NCBI RefSeq assembly: GCF_913775355.1
Contig: NZ_CAJYIU010000107.1
Coordinates: 1 to 61,106, forward strand
Origin: an uncultured Aureimonas sp.
Lineage (GTDB): Bacteria; Pseudomonadota; Alphaproteobacteria; Rhizobiales; Rhizobiaceae
Direction: 5' to 3'
Length of the DNA stretch: 61,106 nt
The position numbers and the translations under genes are program-made. The notes beneath the pieces are model-generated. The model was not told where the DNA came from and searched no databases. It saw only the letters and a list, made by a program, of their open reading frames with translations. Below are positions 20,136-29,121 of this stretch, piece by piece; positions within the stretch are counted from its first letter, which is position 1, and each line of letters begins with the position of its first letter.

Positions 20136-21725
20136 ATGGCCGAGTCCGGGGAGCCCTTGCGGACGATGGTGATCGACTGGAACCAGGCAGAACCGGATGG
20201 GACGCTCATTAGAGCCGCTCAATACGTGCGGATGTCCACCGAGCACCAGCGCTACTCGACCGACAACCAGTCCGCGTCGATCCGAAACTATGCCGAAGCC
20301 CGCGGATACGAGATCGTCAGGACCTATGCGGACGAAGGCAAAAGCGGCCTCGACCTGAAAGGACGGACCGCGCTCCGCCGCCTCCTCGACGACGTCGAAA
20401 ACCGCAAATCCGACTTCACGGCAGTCCTGGTCTACGATGTCAGCCGGTGGGGTCGCTTCCAGGATCCCGACGAGGCAGCGGAGATCGAACTACGTTGCCG
20501 GCGCGCCGGTGTCGCGGTGCACTACTGCGCCGAGCAGTTCGAGAACGACGGCAGCATCGGATCGTCGATCGTCAAGACCGTGAAGCGGGTCATGGCGGGG
20601 GAGTATGTCCGGGAACTCTCGGTCAAGGTCTTTGCCGGACAGGCGAACCTGATACGGCAGGGCTTCCGGCAAGGCGGCGCGGCCGGCTTCGGTCTGCGCC
20701 GCATGCTGGTGGACGAAACCGGTGCGTCCAAGGGCGAGTTGCGCTCGGGGCAGCAGAAAAGCATTGCGACGGATCGCGTCGTCCTCGTACCCGGACCCGC
20801 CGACGAGGTCGCCGTGGTGAAGGAACTGTATGCCCTGTTCGTTTCCAACCGGATGTCGGAAACCGAGATTGCGATCGAGTTCAACCGTCGCGGCATTGCG
20901 AACGAAGGCGGACGTGCCTGGACGCGGGGGACCATCCACCAGATCCTGATCAACGAGAAGTACATCGGCCACAACGTGTGGGGCCGCACGTCCTTCAAGC
21001 TCAAGAAGTCGCGGTCGAAGGTGCCGTCGAGCGCGTGGATCCGGTCCGACGGGTCTTTCGAAGCCATCGTGGATCCGGCAGCCTTCCAGGCTGCGCAGGC
21101 GATCATCCGAGCCCGTTCGGAACGGTTGTCCGACGCGACGATGCTGCAGCTGCTGGCCGCCGCGTTCGAACGTCACGGTCAGCTGTCCGGTCTCATCATC
21201 GATGAGACCGAAGGCTGCCCGTCGAGCGGATGCTACGGCCAGAGGTTCGGGTCGCTTCTGCGTGCCTACGCACTGGTCGGCTTCGTCCCCGACCGGGACT
21301 ACCGGTACCTCGAGATTAACAAGGCCATTCGTCGGATGCATCCCGACGTCTTCGAACAGGTGCTGCGGGGCGTCGCGACCGTTGGCGGCAAGGTGGACAG
21401 GGATCCATCCACAGATCTCCTGACGATCAACGACGAGTTCACCGTCTCGTTGGCCCTCGTCAGGTGCTGCACCACGTCCGCCGGCTCCCTCCGGTGGAAG
21501 GTCAGGCTCGACGCCTCCCTGTCGCCGGATCTTACCGTCGTGGTGCGCATGGATCCGCCCAACCGAAAGCCGATGGACTTCTACCTGCTGCCCCGGCTCG
21601 ACATGCATGAAGCCGTTCTCCACCTCTGCGAGTACAACGGCCTGTCGCTGGACGCCTACCGGTTCGACACGCTCGACCGCTTCTTCGCCATGACCGCTCG
21701 CACTTCGATCCAGGAGGTGGCCTGA
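20136..21725 (+). CDS. Large serine recombinase (resolvase/invertase N-terminal + Recombinase domain)
   Basis: AAQYVRMSTEHQRYSTDNQSASIRNYAEARGYEIVRTYADEGKSGLDLKGR...; DVSRWGRFQD; Recombinase domain region IAIEFNRRGIANEGGRAWTRGTIHQILINEKYIGHNVWGR. Confidence 0.93.
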   Translation: MAESGEPLRTMVIDWNQAEPDGTLIRAAQYVRMSTEHQRYSTDNQSASIRNYAEARGYEIVRTYADEGKSGLDLKGRTALRRLLDDVENRKSDFTAVLVYDVSRWGRFQDPDEAAEIELRCRRAGVAVHYCAEQFENDGSIGSSIVKTVKRVMAGEYVRELSVKVFAGQANLIRQGFRQGGAAGFGLRRMLVDETGASKGELRSGQQKSIATDRVVLVPGPADEVAVVKELYALFVSNRMSETEIAIEFNRRGIANEGGRAWTRGTIHQILINEKYIGHNVWGRTSFKLKKSRSKVPSSAWIRSDGSFEAIVDPAAFQAAQAIIRARSERLSDATMLQLLAAAFERHGQLSGLIIDETEGCPSSGCYGQRFGSLLRAYALVGFVPDRDYRYLEINKAIRRMHPDVFEQVLRGVATVGGKVDRDPSTDLLTINDEFTVSLALVRCCTTSAGSLRWKVRLDASLSPDLTVVVRMDPPNRKPMDFYLLPRLDMHEAVLHLCEYNGLSLDAYRFDTLDRFFAMTARTSIQEVA

Positions 21726-22615
21726 TGACGGCCGTACCTGCCCAACGCGTCGAGATGATCGATCTCGACCGCATCGTCGTCGTCAACCCCAGGTCGCGCA
21801 ACAGACGCATCTTCGACGAAATTGTCGACAACATCGCCGAGCTCGGTCTCAAGAGACCCGTCACGGTTTCCCGGCGGATGGAGGCGGACGGACCGTTCTA
21901 CGATCTGGTCTGTGGGCAAGGTCGCCTGGAGGCGTTCCGTGCGCTCGGGCAGAAGGAGGTTCCTGCGCTCGTCGTGAACGCCTCGGAGGAGGACTGCTTC
22001 ATCGCGAGCCTCGTCGAGAACTGTGCCCGACGCAACCACCGGTCGATCGATCTCCTCCAGGACGTCGCCGGCATGAAGGAGCGCGGTTACAACGTGCCCG
22101 AGATCGCCCGCAAGACCGGGCTGTCCGCCGAGTACGTCTACGCCGTCGTCCGCCTCATCGAGAACGGGGAGGAGCGGCTGCTGCGAGCGGTCGAAGCCGG
22201 GCAGATTCCTTTCAGCGTCGCGCTCCAGATCGCCGATACGGACGATGCCGGCGAGCAGGCGGCCCTGCAGGAGATCTACGACCAGAACCTGTTACGCGGT
22301 CGAAAATTCCAGGACGTCAAGAAGCTGGTCGAAATTCGGCGCCAGAAGGGGAAGGGGCTGAAGACGCAGAAGAAGTCCGGCGACGTTCCCGTGTCCTCGG
22401 CCATGCTCGTGAGGGCCTATGAGAAGGAGAGCGCGAGAAAGAGGCTGCTGATCCGCCGGGCGGAAACGGCGAAGAACAGGCTGACCTTCGTCGTAGAAGC
22501 GGTAAGACGCATCTCGTCCGATCGGACCTTTCTGGTGCTTCTGGCCGAGGAGAAGCTCGACACGATGCCGGAGCCGCTCGCGAACAGGCTCGCCAGAGGC
22601 GGATCGACGAGATGA
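21725..22615 (+). CDS. ParB/RepB/Spo0J-family protein
   Basis: IDLDRIVVVNPRSRNRRIFDEIVDNIAELGLKRPVTVSRR...VCGQGRLEAFRALGQKEVPALVV...; start overlaps the recombinase stop. Confidence 0.88.
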   Translation: MTAVPAQRVEMIDLDRIVVVNPRSRNRRIFDEIVDNIAELGLKRPVTVSRRMEADGPFYDLVCGQGRLEAFRALGQKEVPALVVNASEEDCFIASLVENCARRNHRSIDLLQDVAGMKERGYNVPEIARKTGLSAEYVYAVVRLIENGEERLLRAVEAGQIPFSVALQIADTDDAGEQAALQEIYDQNLLRGRKFQDVKKLVEIRRQKGKGLKTQKKSGDVPVSSAMLVRAYEKESARKRLLIRRAETAKNRLTFVVEAVRRISSDRTFLVLLAEEKLDTMPEPLANRLARGGSTR

Positions 22616-23502
22616 ACGCCCGGAGACAGGTCGGCCCGGTGAGGGTGGCGTTCGAGGATACCAGCCTGCGGATGGACCTCACCGACATACTCCCTCTGCG
22701 GATGGTCTCGGCGGATGTCGTCAAGTCCGCGAAGTATGCGCAGATCGCAGCCTCGATCGAGGAGGTCGGCATCATCGAGCCCCCTGTCGTCGTCCGCGAC
22801 AAGAAGAACCACGACAAGTTCCTGCTGCTGGACGGGCATTTGCGGATCGATATCCTGAAACGCAAGGGCGTGACGCATACGGTCTGCCTGATCGCGAAGG
22901 ACGACGAGGCGTACACCTACAACAAGCGCGTCAACCGCATCGCAGTCATCCAGGAACACCTGATGATCCTGAAGGCGATCGAGAAAGGGGTGCCGGAAGA
23001 CCGGCTGGCTCGTGCACTGAACGTGGACGTCTCCAGCATCAGGCAGAAGAGAAATCTCCTGAAGGGCATCTGTCCCGAGGTGGTCGAGATGCTGAAGGAC
23101 AGGCATGTGCCGGTCAACACGATCGGACATCTCCGGAAGCTGAAATCGGTCAGACAGATCGAAGCCGTCGAACTGATGATTGCGATGAACCGCTTCACCA
23201 TCAGCTACGCGGCCTCTCTCGTCGCGGCGACACCTGCAGCGCAGCTCGTCGATCGGCGCAAGCCGACGAAGGGCCTCGGGGAGATCGAGATCGGCATGAT
23301 GGAGCGGGAGTCCGCGGCGCTCGACCGCGAGTTCAAGACCATCGAGCAGGACTACGGATCAGACCATCTCGACCTCGTCCTCGCCGTGGCATACGTCGCC
23401 CATCTGCTGACGAACGCCAGGGTCGTCGGATACCTGGCCCGGCACTTCCCGGACATCCTCGGCGAGTTCCAGAAGATCGCGGACCTCCAGAAGGCTGCCT
23501 GA
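22612..23502 (+). CDS. ParB-like protein with RepB C-terminal-type region
   Basis: ASIEEVGIIEPPVVVRDKKNHDKFLLLDGHLRIDILKRKG...; second ParB-like gene overlapping the first by 4 bp. Confidence 0.85.
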   Translation: MNARRQVGPVRVAFEDTSLRMDLTDILPLRMVSADVVKSAKYAQIAASIEEVGIIEPPVVVRDKKNHDKFLLLDGHLRIDILKRKGVTHTVCLIAKDDEAYTYNKRVNRIAVIQEHLMILKAIEKGVPEDRLARALNVDVSSIRQKRNLLKGICPEVVEMLKDRHVPVNTIGHLRKLKSVRQIEAVELMIAMNRFTISYAASLVAATPAAQLVDRRKPTKGLGEIEIGMMERESAALDREFKTIEQDYGSDHLDLVLAVAYVAHLLTNARVVGYLARHFPDILGEFQKIADLQKAA

Positions 23503-23596
23503 AGCCGCGACTACAGGCAGACCCAGAGGGCGGCATATGCGATCGTGTTGGCTCTTCCTCCAGTTCGATCGCGATCGGCATACTTGCTTTGCCGGA

Positions 23597-23914
23597 CTAC
23601 TCGCTCGCGACCCAACCGCCATCGACCTTCGTGAACCGCATCGGCGCCGTTCTGGTCTGCGGTGCGGGCATGTAGCCGCCAGACGCCGTGACGGTGATGT
23701 CGCAGACATAGGTTGCTCCTTGTTGAAGCGTGCACCCATGCTTCGCTACGTCGGTCGCGACGAGCGGCTGCGGCGCACGCTTCGCGATGACCTTTCCGAG
23801 CTCGACCATGAAGGCCGATACCGATGTCCGTATCTCAGATTCGGACGGCTCTCCCGAACAGCCGGCCAGAAGCAGGGGAGCCATCATCATTCCGAACGCG
23901 AAGCGCTTGTTCAT
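23597..23914 (-). CDS. Putative lipoprotein
   Basis: MNKRFAFGMMMAPLLLAGCSG lipobox; short secreted ORF. Confidence 0.7.
   Translation of the reverse strand: MNKRFAFGMMMAPLLLAGCSGEPSESEIRTSVSAFMVELGKVIAKRAPQPLVATDVAKHGCTLQQGATYVCDITVTASGGYMPAPQTRTAPMRFTKVDGGWVASE
23601..23672. repeat. Right imperfect direct repeat (3' end of intact lipoprotein gene)
   Basis: tcgctcgcgacccaaccgccatcgaccttcgtgaaccgcatcggcgccgttctggtctgcggtgcgggcatg; pair of 19621-19691. Confidence 0.75.
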
Positions 23915-23945
23915 CTTTATAGTACTGTCGATGCTTGAAAGGGGA

Positions 23946-24857
23946 TCAGAAGGTGTCGAGGCGCACGCCGCCCTTGCGGCCGGCTCCCGACGTCAGGGCT
24001 TCGCGCATGTGCGTTCCGACGGCTTCCGCGTCCTGGACGACAGCGCCGGTGTAGGCCAGCTCGACGACGATCCGGCTCGACAGGTCATCCTGACTGCCCG
24101 GGTAAAAGACGACCGTTGCAAGGGCCGTGCAGTCCCTCGGTACCTTCTCGCCGGACGCGAGGGCATTCACGGTGTCGATCAACGGGTCGTTCGAGACATA
24201 GCCTGCAAGAGTGCTGCACGCATCCACGCGGCGTTCGAGGTCTCCGAGTTCGCTCGGCCGAACGCCGGTCGCTTCCATTGTCGCCGATACCGTCGCCTTC
24301 AGGTGCGGAACATCGGCTCCTGCGATCAACCGCCCGTCTAGCCAGACGTAGGACCACTTCGGCGTCGTCTCGTCGTAGCGGCCGGTCGGCTGTCCGAGGG
24401 CCGCGACGATGGCTTCCTGGATCGCAGGGATCGATAGTTCTTCGCCGCCTCGGCCAACGATGCTGCGCTCCAGGGTGAGCAGCTGTGATCCGGTCAACGG
24501 CGAGGAGAAGGTCGCCGTGCGCTCTTCCCGGATCGGCCCGGCGCCGTCCGCCTTTCCCGCCAGCTGAAGCGTGTCGGGAAAGGAGAACTCGACGGTTCCG
24601 TCTCTCGAATTTCCGAACTGCAGTTCGCGGTTCCCGCGCTTCAGTTGGAACTCGTCGCCGACGGCCGCAGCGAACGTCCTTTCCACGTCCTCGTACGAGG
24701 TTCCGAGCGACAAGCCGGCGATGGCTGGCACGGTCCCGTCGAACACCTCAGACGCCGCTGCCGCAGGAGCAGAGAAGGGAAGTTCGGCCGCCGCAGCGTA
24801 GACGCAAGGGAGCAGCAGCGCCGCGGCGAACGCGGCACTCGACAGATGGTTCTTCAT
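23946..24857 (-). CDS. Hypothetical secreted protein
   Basis: Signal peptide MKNHLSSAAFAAALLLPCVYAAAAE; in operon with neighbours. Confidence 0.65.
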   Translation of the reverse strand: MKNHLSSAAFAAALLLPCVYAAAAELPFSAPAAAASEVFDGTVPAIAGLSLGTSYEDVERTFAAAVGDEFQLKRGNRELQFGNSRDGTVEFSFPDTLQLAGKADGAGPIREERTATFSSPLTGSQLLTLERSIVGRGGEELSIPAIQEAIVAALGQPTGRYDETTPKWSYVWLDGRLIAGADVPHLKATVSATMEATGVRPSELGDLERRVDACSTLAGYVSNDPLIDTVNALASGEKVPRDCTALATVVFYPGSQDDLSSRIVVELAYTGAVVQDAEAVGTHMREALTSGAGRKGGVRLDTF

Positions 24858-24879
24858 GTTTCTCTCGGAGGTTTCGAGC

Positions 24880-25773
24880 TCAGAGCTCGGGAGGGGTCTC
24901 GTACTTGAAGATGAGGCGGCTGTTCGGCGAAGAAGTGGAGTATCCGGTGATCGCGCAGCCGGACTCGGCACGGACAGGGGCTCTGCCGCGCAGGGTCAAC
25001 GTCGATGCGTAGCCGTCCGCGAACGCGCCCGTGACGTCGTATGCCGCCGGCTCACAGCCGTACCTGAACGTGAAGGCGGTGCCGTGGACGCGCCTTGGGT
25101 TGCTCATGTCACCCCGAAAGAGGATCGCGCCCTTGGGAACGGAGCGACGGATGGCCGATTTGGGTTCGGCGTAGGCAATGGTTCCGGAGTGGACGTCGAT
25201 GGTCATCATGCTGCCGTTGTGCATGAACGGCTCGCCGAGAACGTCGCCGGCCGCTGCGCTGACCTTTACGGCGCCCTTCGTTGCGGCTGGCACCTTGTCA
25301 CCGCAAAGAAGGAGCCAGTTCGTCGCGAGTTCACGACCTCCGCTCGCGTGGTCGGTCGAAACGATGCTCCCGTCGGCACGTGAGAACTTCGGTGTGCCGA
25401 TCGCGACGCCGGTCGGATCTTCGCGTCCCCAGATTCCGACGATGCGATAGTCCGCATCGTCGACATTCCTGATGCGGCCGGCCGTGCAGTCGGCCGAGGC
25501 GGTGAGGGCGGTCCCCAAATCCGTCTTCCGCGTGTCGGCCAGGCAGGCCAGCAGCCGTGTCGGATCGCCGACCTCGCGTTCGCAGTATTCTGCGACGTCC
25601 GCTTCCCTGACCTCCGACCGGATACGTGCTTTCGCCGTGCCGATGCCGGACGAAGCCGTCAGAGTCGTGCCGATGCATCGGCCACAGGTCAGGAGACCCT
25701 GAGCCGCGAACGAGACGCTCGGCATCAAGGCCAGTATGGTCACTGTGAGAAATGCTGCTGGTATCCGCCGCAT
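24880..25773 (-). CDS. Hypothetical secreted protein
   Basis: Signal peptide MRRIPAAFLTVTILALMPSVSFAA; Cys-rich N-terminal region. Confidence 0.65.
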   Translation of the reverse strand: MRRIPAAFLTVTILALMPSVSFAAQGLLTCGRCIGTTLTASSGIGTAKARIRSEVREADVAEYCEREVGDPTRLLACLADTRKTDLGTALTASADCTAGRIRNVDDADYRIVGIWGREDPTGVAIGTPKFSRADGSIVSTDHASGGRELATNWLLLCGDKVPAATKGAVKVSAAAGDVLGEPFMHNGSMMTIDVHSGTIAYAEPKSAIRRSVPKGAILFRGDMSNPRRVHGTAFTFRYGCEPAAYDVTGAFADGYASTLTLRGRAPVRAESGCAITGYSTSSPNSRLIFKYETPPEL

Positions 25774-26225
25774 TGTCCAACTCTCGTGGGAAGCTTCCGC
25801 GGTGCGCCCCCGCGATATGCTGCCTCGACCCTGATCGGGGAGTTGGAAAACCGGACTACGTACGGTCCCATGGACCTTTAGTTCGTGAGAACCTGGACAT
25901 GCGTCCATGGCTCCCCGACCCAAAGATCAAGGATACGGCGCCGTTCTGGTCGGCGGCCAAACCAACGTAATCCGGGGTTTCCACGCCCCAGGCTGCGCGT
26001 ACAGCCCGGACGAAGGCTACGCGATCACCCTTGCGCAAACCAGTCCGCTGCAGGCGCTAATCGGAGCACGGTTTACGGAGGGTAACTGCCGATCATACCT
26101 CTCCGCAGTCCAGATGGTATCAGGATTGTTGCATGTCTGATGTAAGCGTCGTCCTGACCGCACCTTGCTGACGGCCGTTTAGGTGTCGAGTTTGAGCCCT
26201 TCGCTTTGAAGGAGGGCTTGGAGCC

Positions 26226-26690
26226 ATGTCGATGTCATGTGCTGATGCTGGCACGGAGCCGGTTCGTCGGTTCGAGGTGTTCACGGGGGGGCGTCGGCGC
26301 GAATGGAGCGACGAGGCGAAGGCTGCGATCGTTGCCGAGAGCTACTCGGGCCTGGAGAGCGTGAGCGCGGTAGCTCGTCGCCATGGCCTTGGCCATTCCC
26401 AGCTCTTCACCTGGCGCCGCCAGCTTCGCGGACCGATGAACGATGCCGATGGATCATTGCCGCTTTTGACCTCGCCGTCGTCGGTGACGGAGCAGCACTT
26501 TGTGCCGGTGTTGGTCGCGGCGCAGAGCGTGGAAGGTAAGGATCCGCAGCGCAAGCGCCGCCCGCGCTGTTCGGGCAAGGCGGGCCCGACGATCGAACTG
26601 GAGATCGACTGCGTCTCAGTGCGGATCCCCAAGGGCACCGACCCACGCACGATCACGGCGGTGATACAGGCGCTGAAGGGTTCATCGTGA
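26226..26690 (+). CDS. tnpA: IS66 accessory protein TnpA
   Basis: RRREWSDEAKAAIVAESYSGLESVSAVARRHGLGHSQLFTWRRQLR. Confidence 0.93.
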   Translation: MSMSCADAGTEPVRRFEVFTGGRRREWSDEAKAAIVAESYSGLESVSAVARRHGLGHSQLFTWRRQLRGPMNDADGSLPLLTSPSSVTEQHFVPVLVAAQSVEGKDPQRKRRPRCSGKAGPTIELEIDCVSVRIPKGTDPRTITAVIQALKGSS

Positions 26691-27043
26691 TCGGCCCGTC
26701 GGGCGTGGTCCGGGTGATGGTGGCGACGAAACCGGTAGACTTCCGCAAAGGCGCCGAAGGGCTGGCGGCACTGGTGCGCGAGACGATGGGGGCCGATCCC
26801 TTCTCCAGTGCGGTCTACGTGTTCCGTGCCAAGCGGGCTGACCGTATCAAGCTGGTGTTCTGGGACGGCACGGGAGTCGTGCTCGGGGCCAAACGTCTGG
26901 AGGACGGTGAGTTCCGCTGGCCGAAGGTGCAGGACGCCGTGCTGCACCTGACGGCAGCTCAGCTCTCGGCGCTACTAGAGGGTCTCGACTGGCGTCGCGT
27001 CCATGCCGTGCGTGAGACCCGCGTGCCGGCTTTGCCGGGCTGA
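26687..27043 (+). CDS. tnpB: IS66 family Orf2/TnpB
   Basis: VRVMVATKPVDFRKGAEGLAALVRETMGADPFSSAVYVFRAKRADRIKLVFWDGTGVVL. Confidence 0.95.
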   Translation: MIGPSGVVRVMVATKPVDFRKGAEGLAALVRETMGADPFSSAVYVFRAKRADRIKLVFWDGTGVVLGAKRLEDGEFRWPKVQDAVLHLTAAQLSALLEGLDWRRVHAVRETRVPALPG

Positions 27044-27082
27044 CGAAGGGGCGGTAAAGCCTGTTGCCGCTGGGATTGAGAG

Positions 27083-28672
27083 GTGATTCACTGGCCCATG
27101 ACCCTGGCGGCCGACACGCTTCCCGACGATCCCGGCACGCTCAAGGCGATGCTGATCGCCGAACGGATGCGCGCCGAGCGGCTCGAGCAGATCATCAAGG
27201 AGCTGCAGCGCCATCGCTTCGGTCGCCGCGCCGAGACGCTGCCTGAGGACCAGCTTTTGCTTGGGCTGGAAGACGTCGAACAGGGCGTCGCGGCCGACGA
27301 GGCTGCCGAGGAAAGAAACGCTCCGGCGGCAAAGGTCGAGCGTATCACCAAGCGCCGCGCCAACCGCGGCTCGCTGCCCGCCCACCTGCCTCGGATCGAG
27401 ACCGTCGTCGACATCGAGCACAAGGCCTGCCCCTGCTGCCGGCATCCCTTGCACTTGATCGGCGAGGACGTCGCCGAGCGGCTCGACATCGTGCCCGCCC
27501 AGTTCCGGGTGCTGGTGACGCGGCGTCCGCGCTACGGTTGTCGGGCGTGTGAGGGCGTCGTGGTCCAGGCCCCGGCGCCGACGCGGTTGATCGAGGGCGG
27601 TCTGCCGACCGAGGCCACCGTCGCGCAGGTGCTCGTTTCCAAGTTCGCCGACCACCTGCCGCTCTACCGCCAAGCGCAGATCTACGCCCGGCAGGGTGTC
27701 CATCTCGATCGCTCGACGCTTGCCGACTGGGTCGGGCGCGCCGCCTTCCTCCTGCGTCCCGTCCATGAACGGCTGCTCGGTCATCTAAAGGCCTCTTCCA
27801 AGCCCTTCGCCGATGAGACCACCGCGCCGGTGCTCGATCCTGGCCGCGGTCGCACCAAGACCGGCCAGTTCTTCCCCTATGCCCGCGACGATCGCCCCTG
27901 GCAGGGAGCCGATCCGCCCGCCGTGGTCTTTATCTACGCTCCCGATCGCAAGGCCGAGCGTCCGCTCGACCATCTGCAGGGCTTCACCGGCACGCTGCAG
28001 GTCGATGGTTATGCCGGCTACCGGGCGCTCGCCGAGTAGGGGGATGTCAGGCTCGCCTTCTGCTGGGCGCACGTGCGCCGCAGGTTCTTTGAACTCGCCG
28101 CCGCCGGTCCCGCGCCGATCGCGTCCGAGGCTCTGGAACGCATCGCCGCGCTCTACAGGATCGAGTCCGCGATCCGCGGACGGTCCGCCGAGGCGCGCCG
28201 CCTCGCGCGTCAGTGCCGCACCCGTCCGCTTCTCGACGCACTCGAAGCCCTGCTGCGCGAGAAGCTCACGCTGATCAGCCGGAAGACCACGCTCGCCGAG
28301 GCGATCCGCTACGTGCTCTCACGCTTAGAAGGCCTGTCCCGCTTCCTGGACGACGGCCGCGTCGAGATCGACAGCAACACCGTCGAGCGCACGATCCGTC
28401 CGCTCGCCTTGACGCGCAAGAACGCGCTCTTCGCCGGGTCCGACGCGGTTGCCCAGCACTGGGCCGTCATCGCCTCGCTCGTCGAGACCTGCAAGCTCAA
28501 CAGCGTCGATCCGCAGGCCTACCTCAGCGCCGTCATCACCCATATCGTGAACGGTCATCCCAACCGCGACATCGACGATCTAATGCCTTGGCGGTTCAAC
28601 GCCGCCGAAGCCAACCTCGCCGCCGTGGCCGGAGGACGACGCTTACTGTCTGATGAGGCTGAAGCGCGATGA
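27083..28672 (+). pseudogene. tnpC: IS66 transposase TnpC with in-frame amber codon (TAG 28037-28039)
   Basis: Continuous frame ...GYAGYRALAE*GDVRLAFCWAHVRRRFFELAAAGPAPIASEALERIAALY...; single internal TAG. Confidence 0.88.
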
Positions 28673-29121
28673 TCTGATGATACCCAAGCCTTCGACCATC
28701 GCAGGAACCGACGAGGTGGCGCATGCTTTCGGGGAGGCACGAACCTTGCTCGACCACTTCGAGTTCATCGTTCAGTGCGAGGCCGAAGCCGCTTTTGATC
28801 CCTAATTTTACGACGCTTAGCGCGACTTGGCCGCCTTGTTCGCCTGCGACATCGCTAAGTTCTTAACGCTATGCGCGCTGCAGTTACAGACGGTCTGGTC
28901 GAGCGATCAAACGGAAGGACATATCAACCGTTTGACCCTCGTCGACCGCCGGATATATGGGCAGGAAAAGGTGGACCTTTGCTAAACCTAGGTCTCAGAA
29001 ATATCCTGATTGTCGCCAAAATGCGGTGGATCGACTTTTACACGCAGATCTGGGGCCCCGTTCCAACACCGTTTTACAATGCATGGGACGTTATGTACGC
29101 CACGGGCATGGAGGACCGAAC

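Larger units (their letters stand above)
26142..28646 (+). mobile_element. IS66-family insertion sequence with 8-bp target-site duplication TGTCTGAT
   Basis: Terminal inverted repeat GTAAGCGTCGTCCT (left) / reverse complement AGGACGACGCTTAC (right); TGTCTGAT at 26134-26141 and 28647-28654. Confidence 0.95.
26080..29010 (+). pseudogene. ISL3-family transposase remnant, split by the IS66 insertion
   Basis: Joining the two sides of IS66 at the TSD gives LRSPDGIRIVACLMRLKRDDLMIPKPS...EARTLLDHFEFIVQCEAEAAFDP*FYDA*...VWSSDQTEGHINRLTLVDRRIYGQEKVDLC*, an ISL3 C-terminal pattern with stops. Confidence 0.7.

Noticed and set aside
4774-28039. Amber suppression/recoding, because three otherwise intact frames contain internal TAG (Rieske x2, IS66 tnpC)
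   Set aside because: TAG also serves as a normal stop here (e.g. the lipoprotein gene at 23597), no suppressor tRNA is visible, and ordinary pseudogenisation explains all cases
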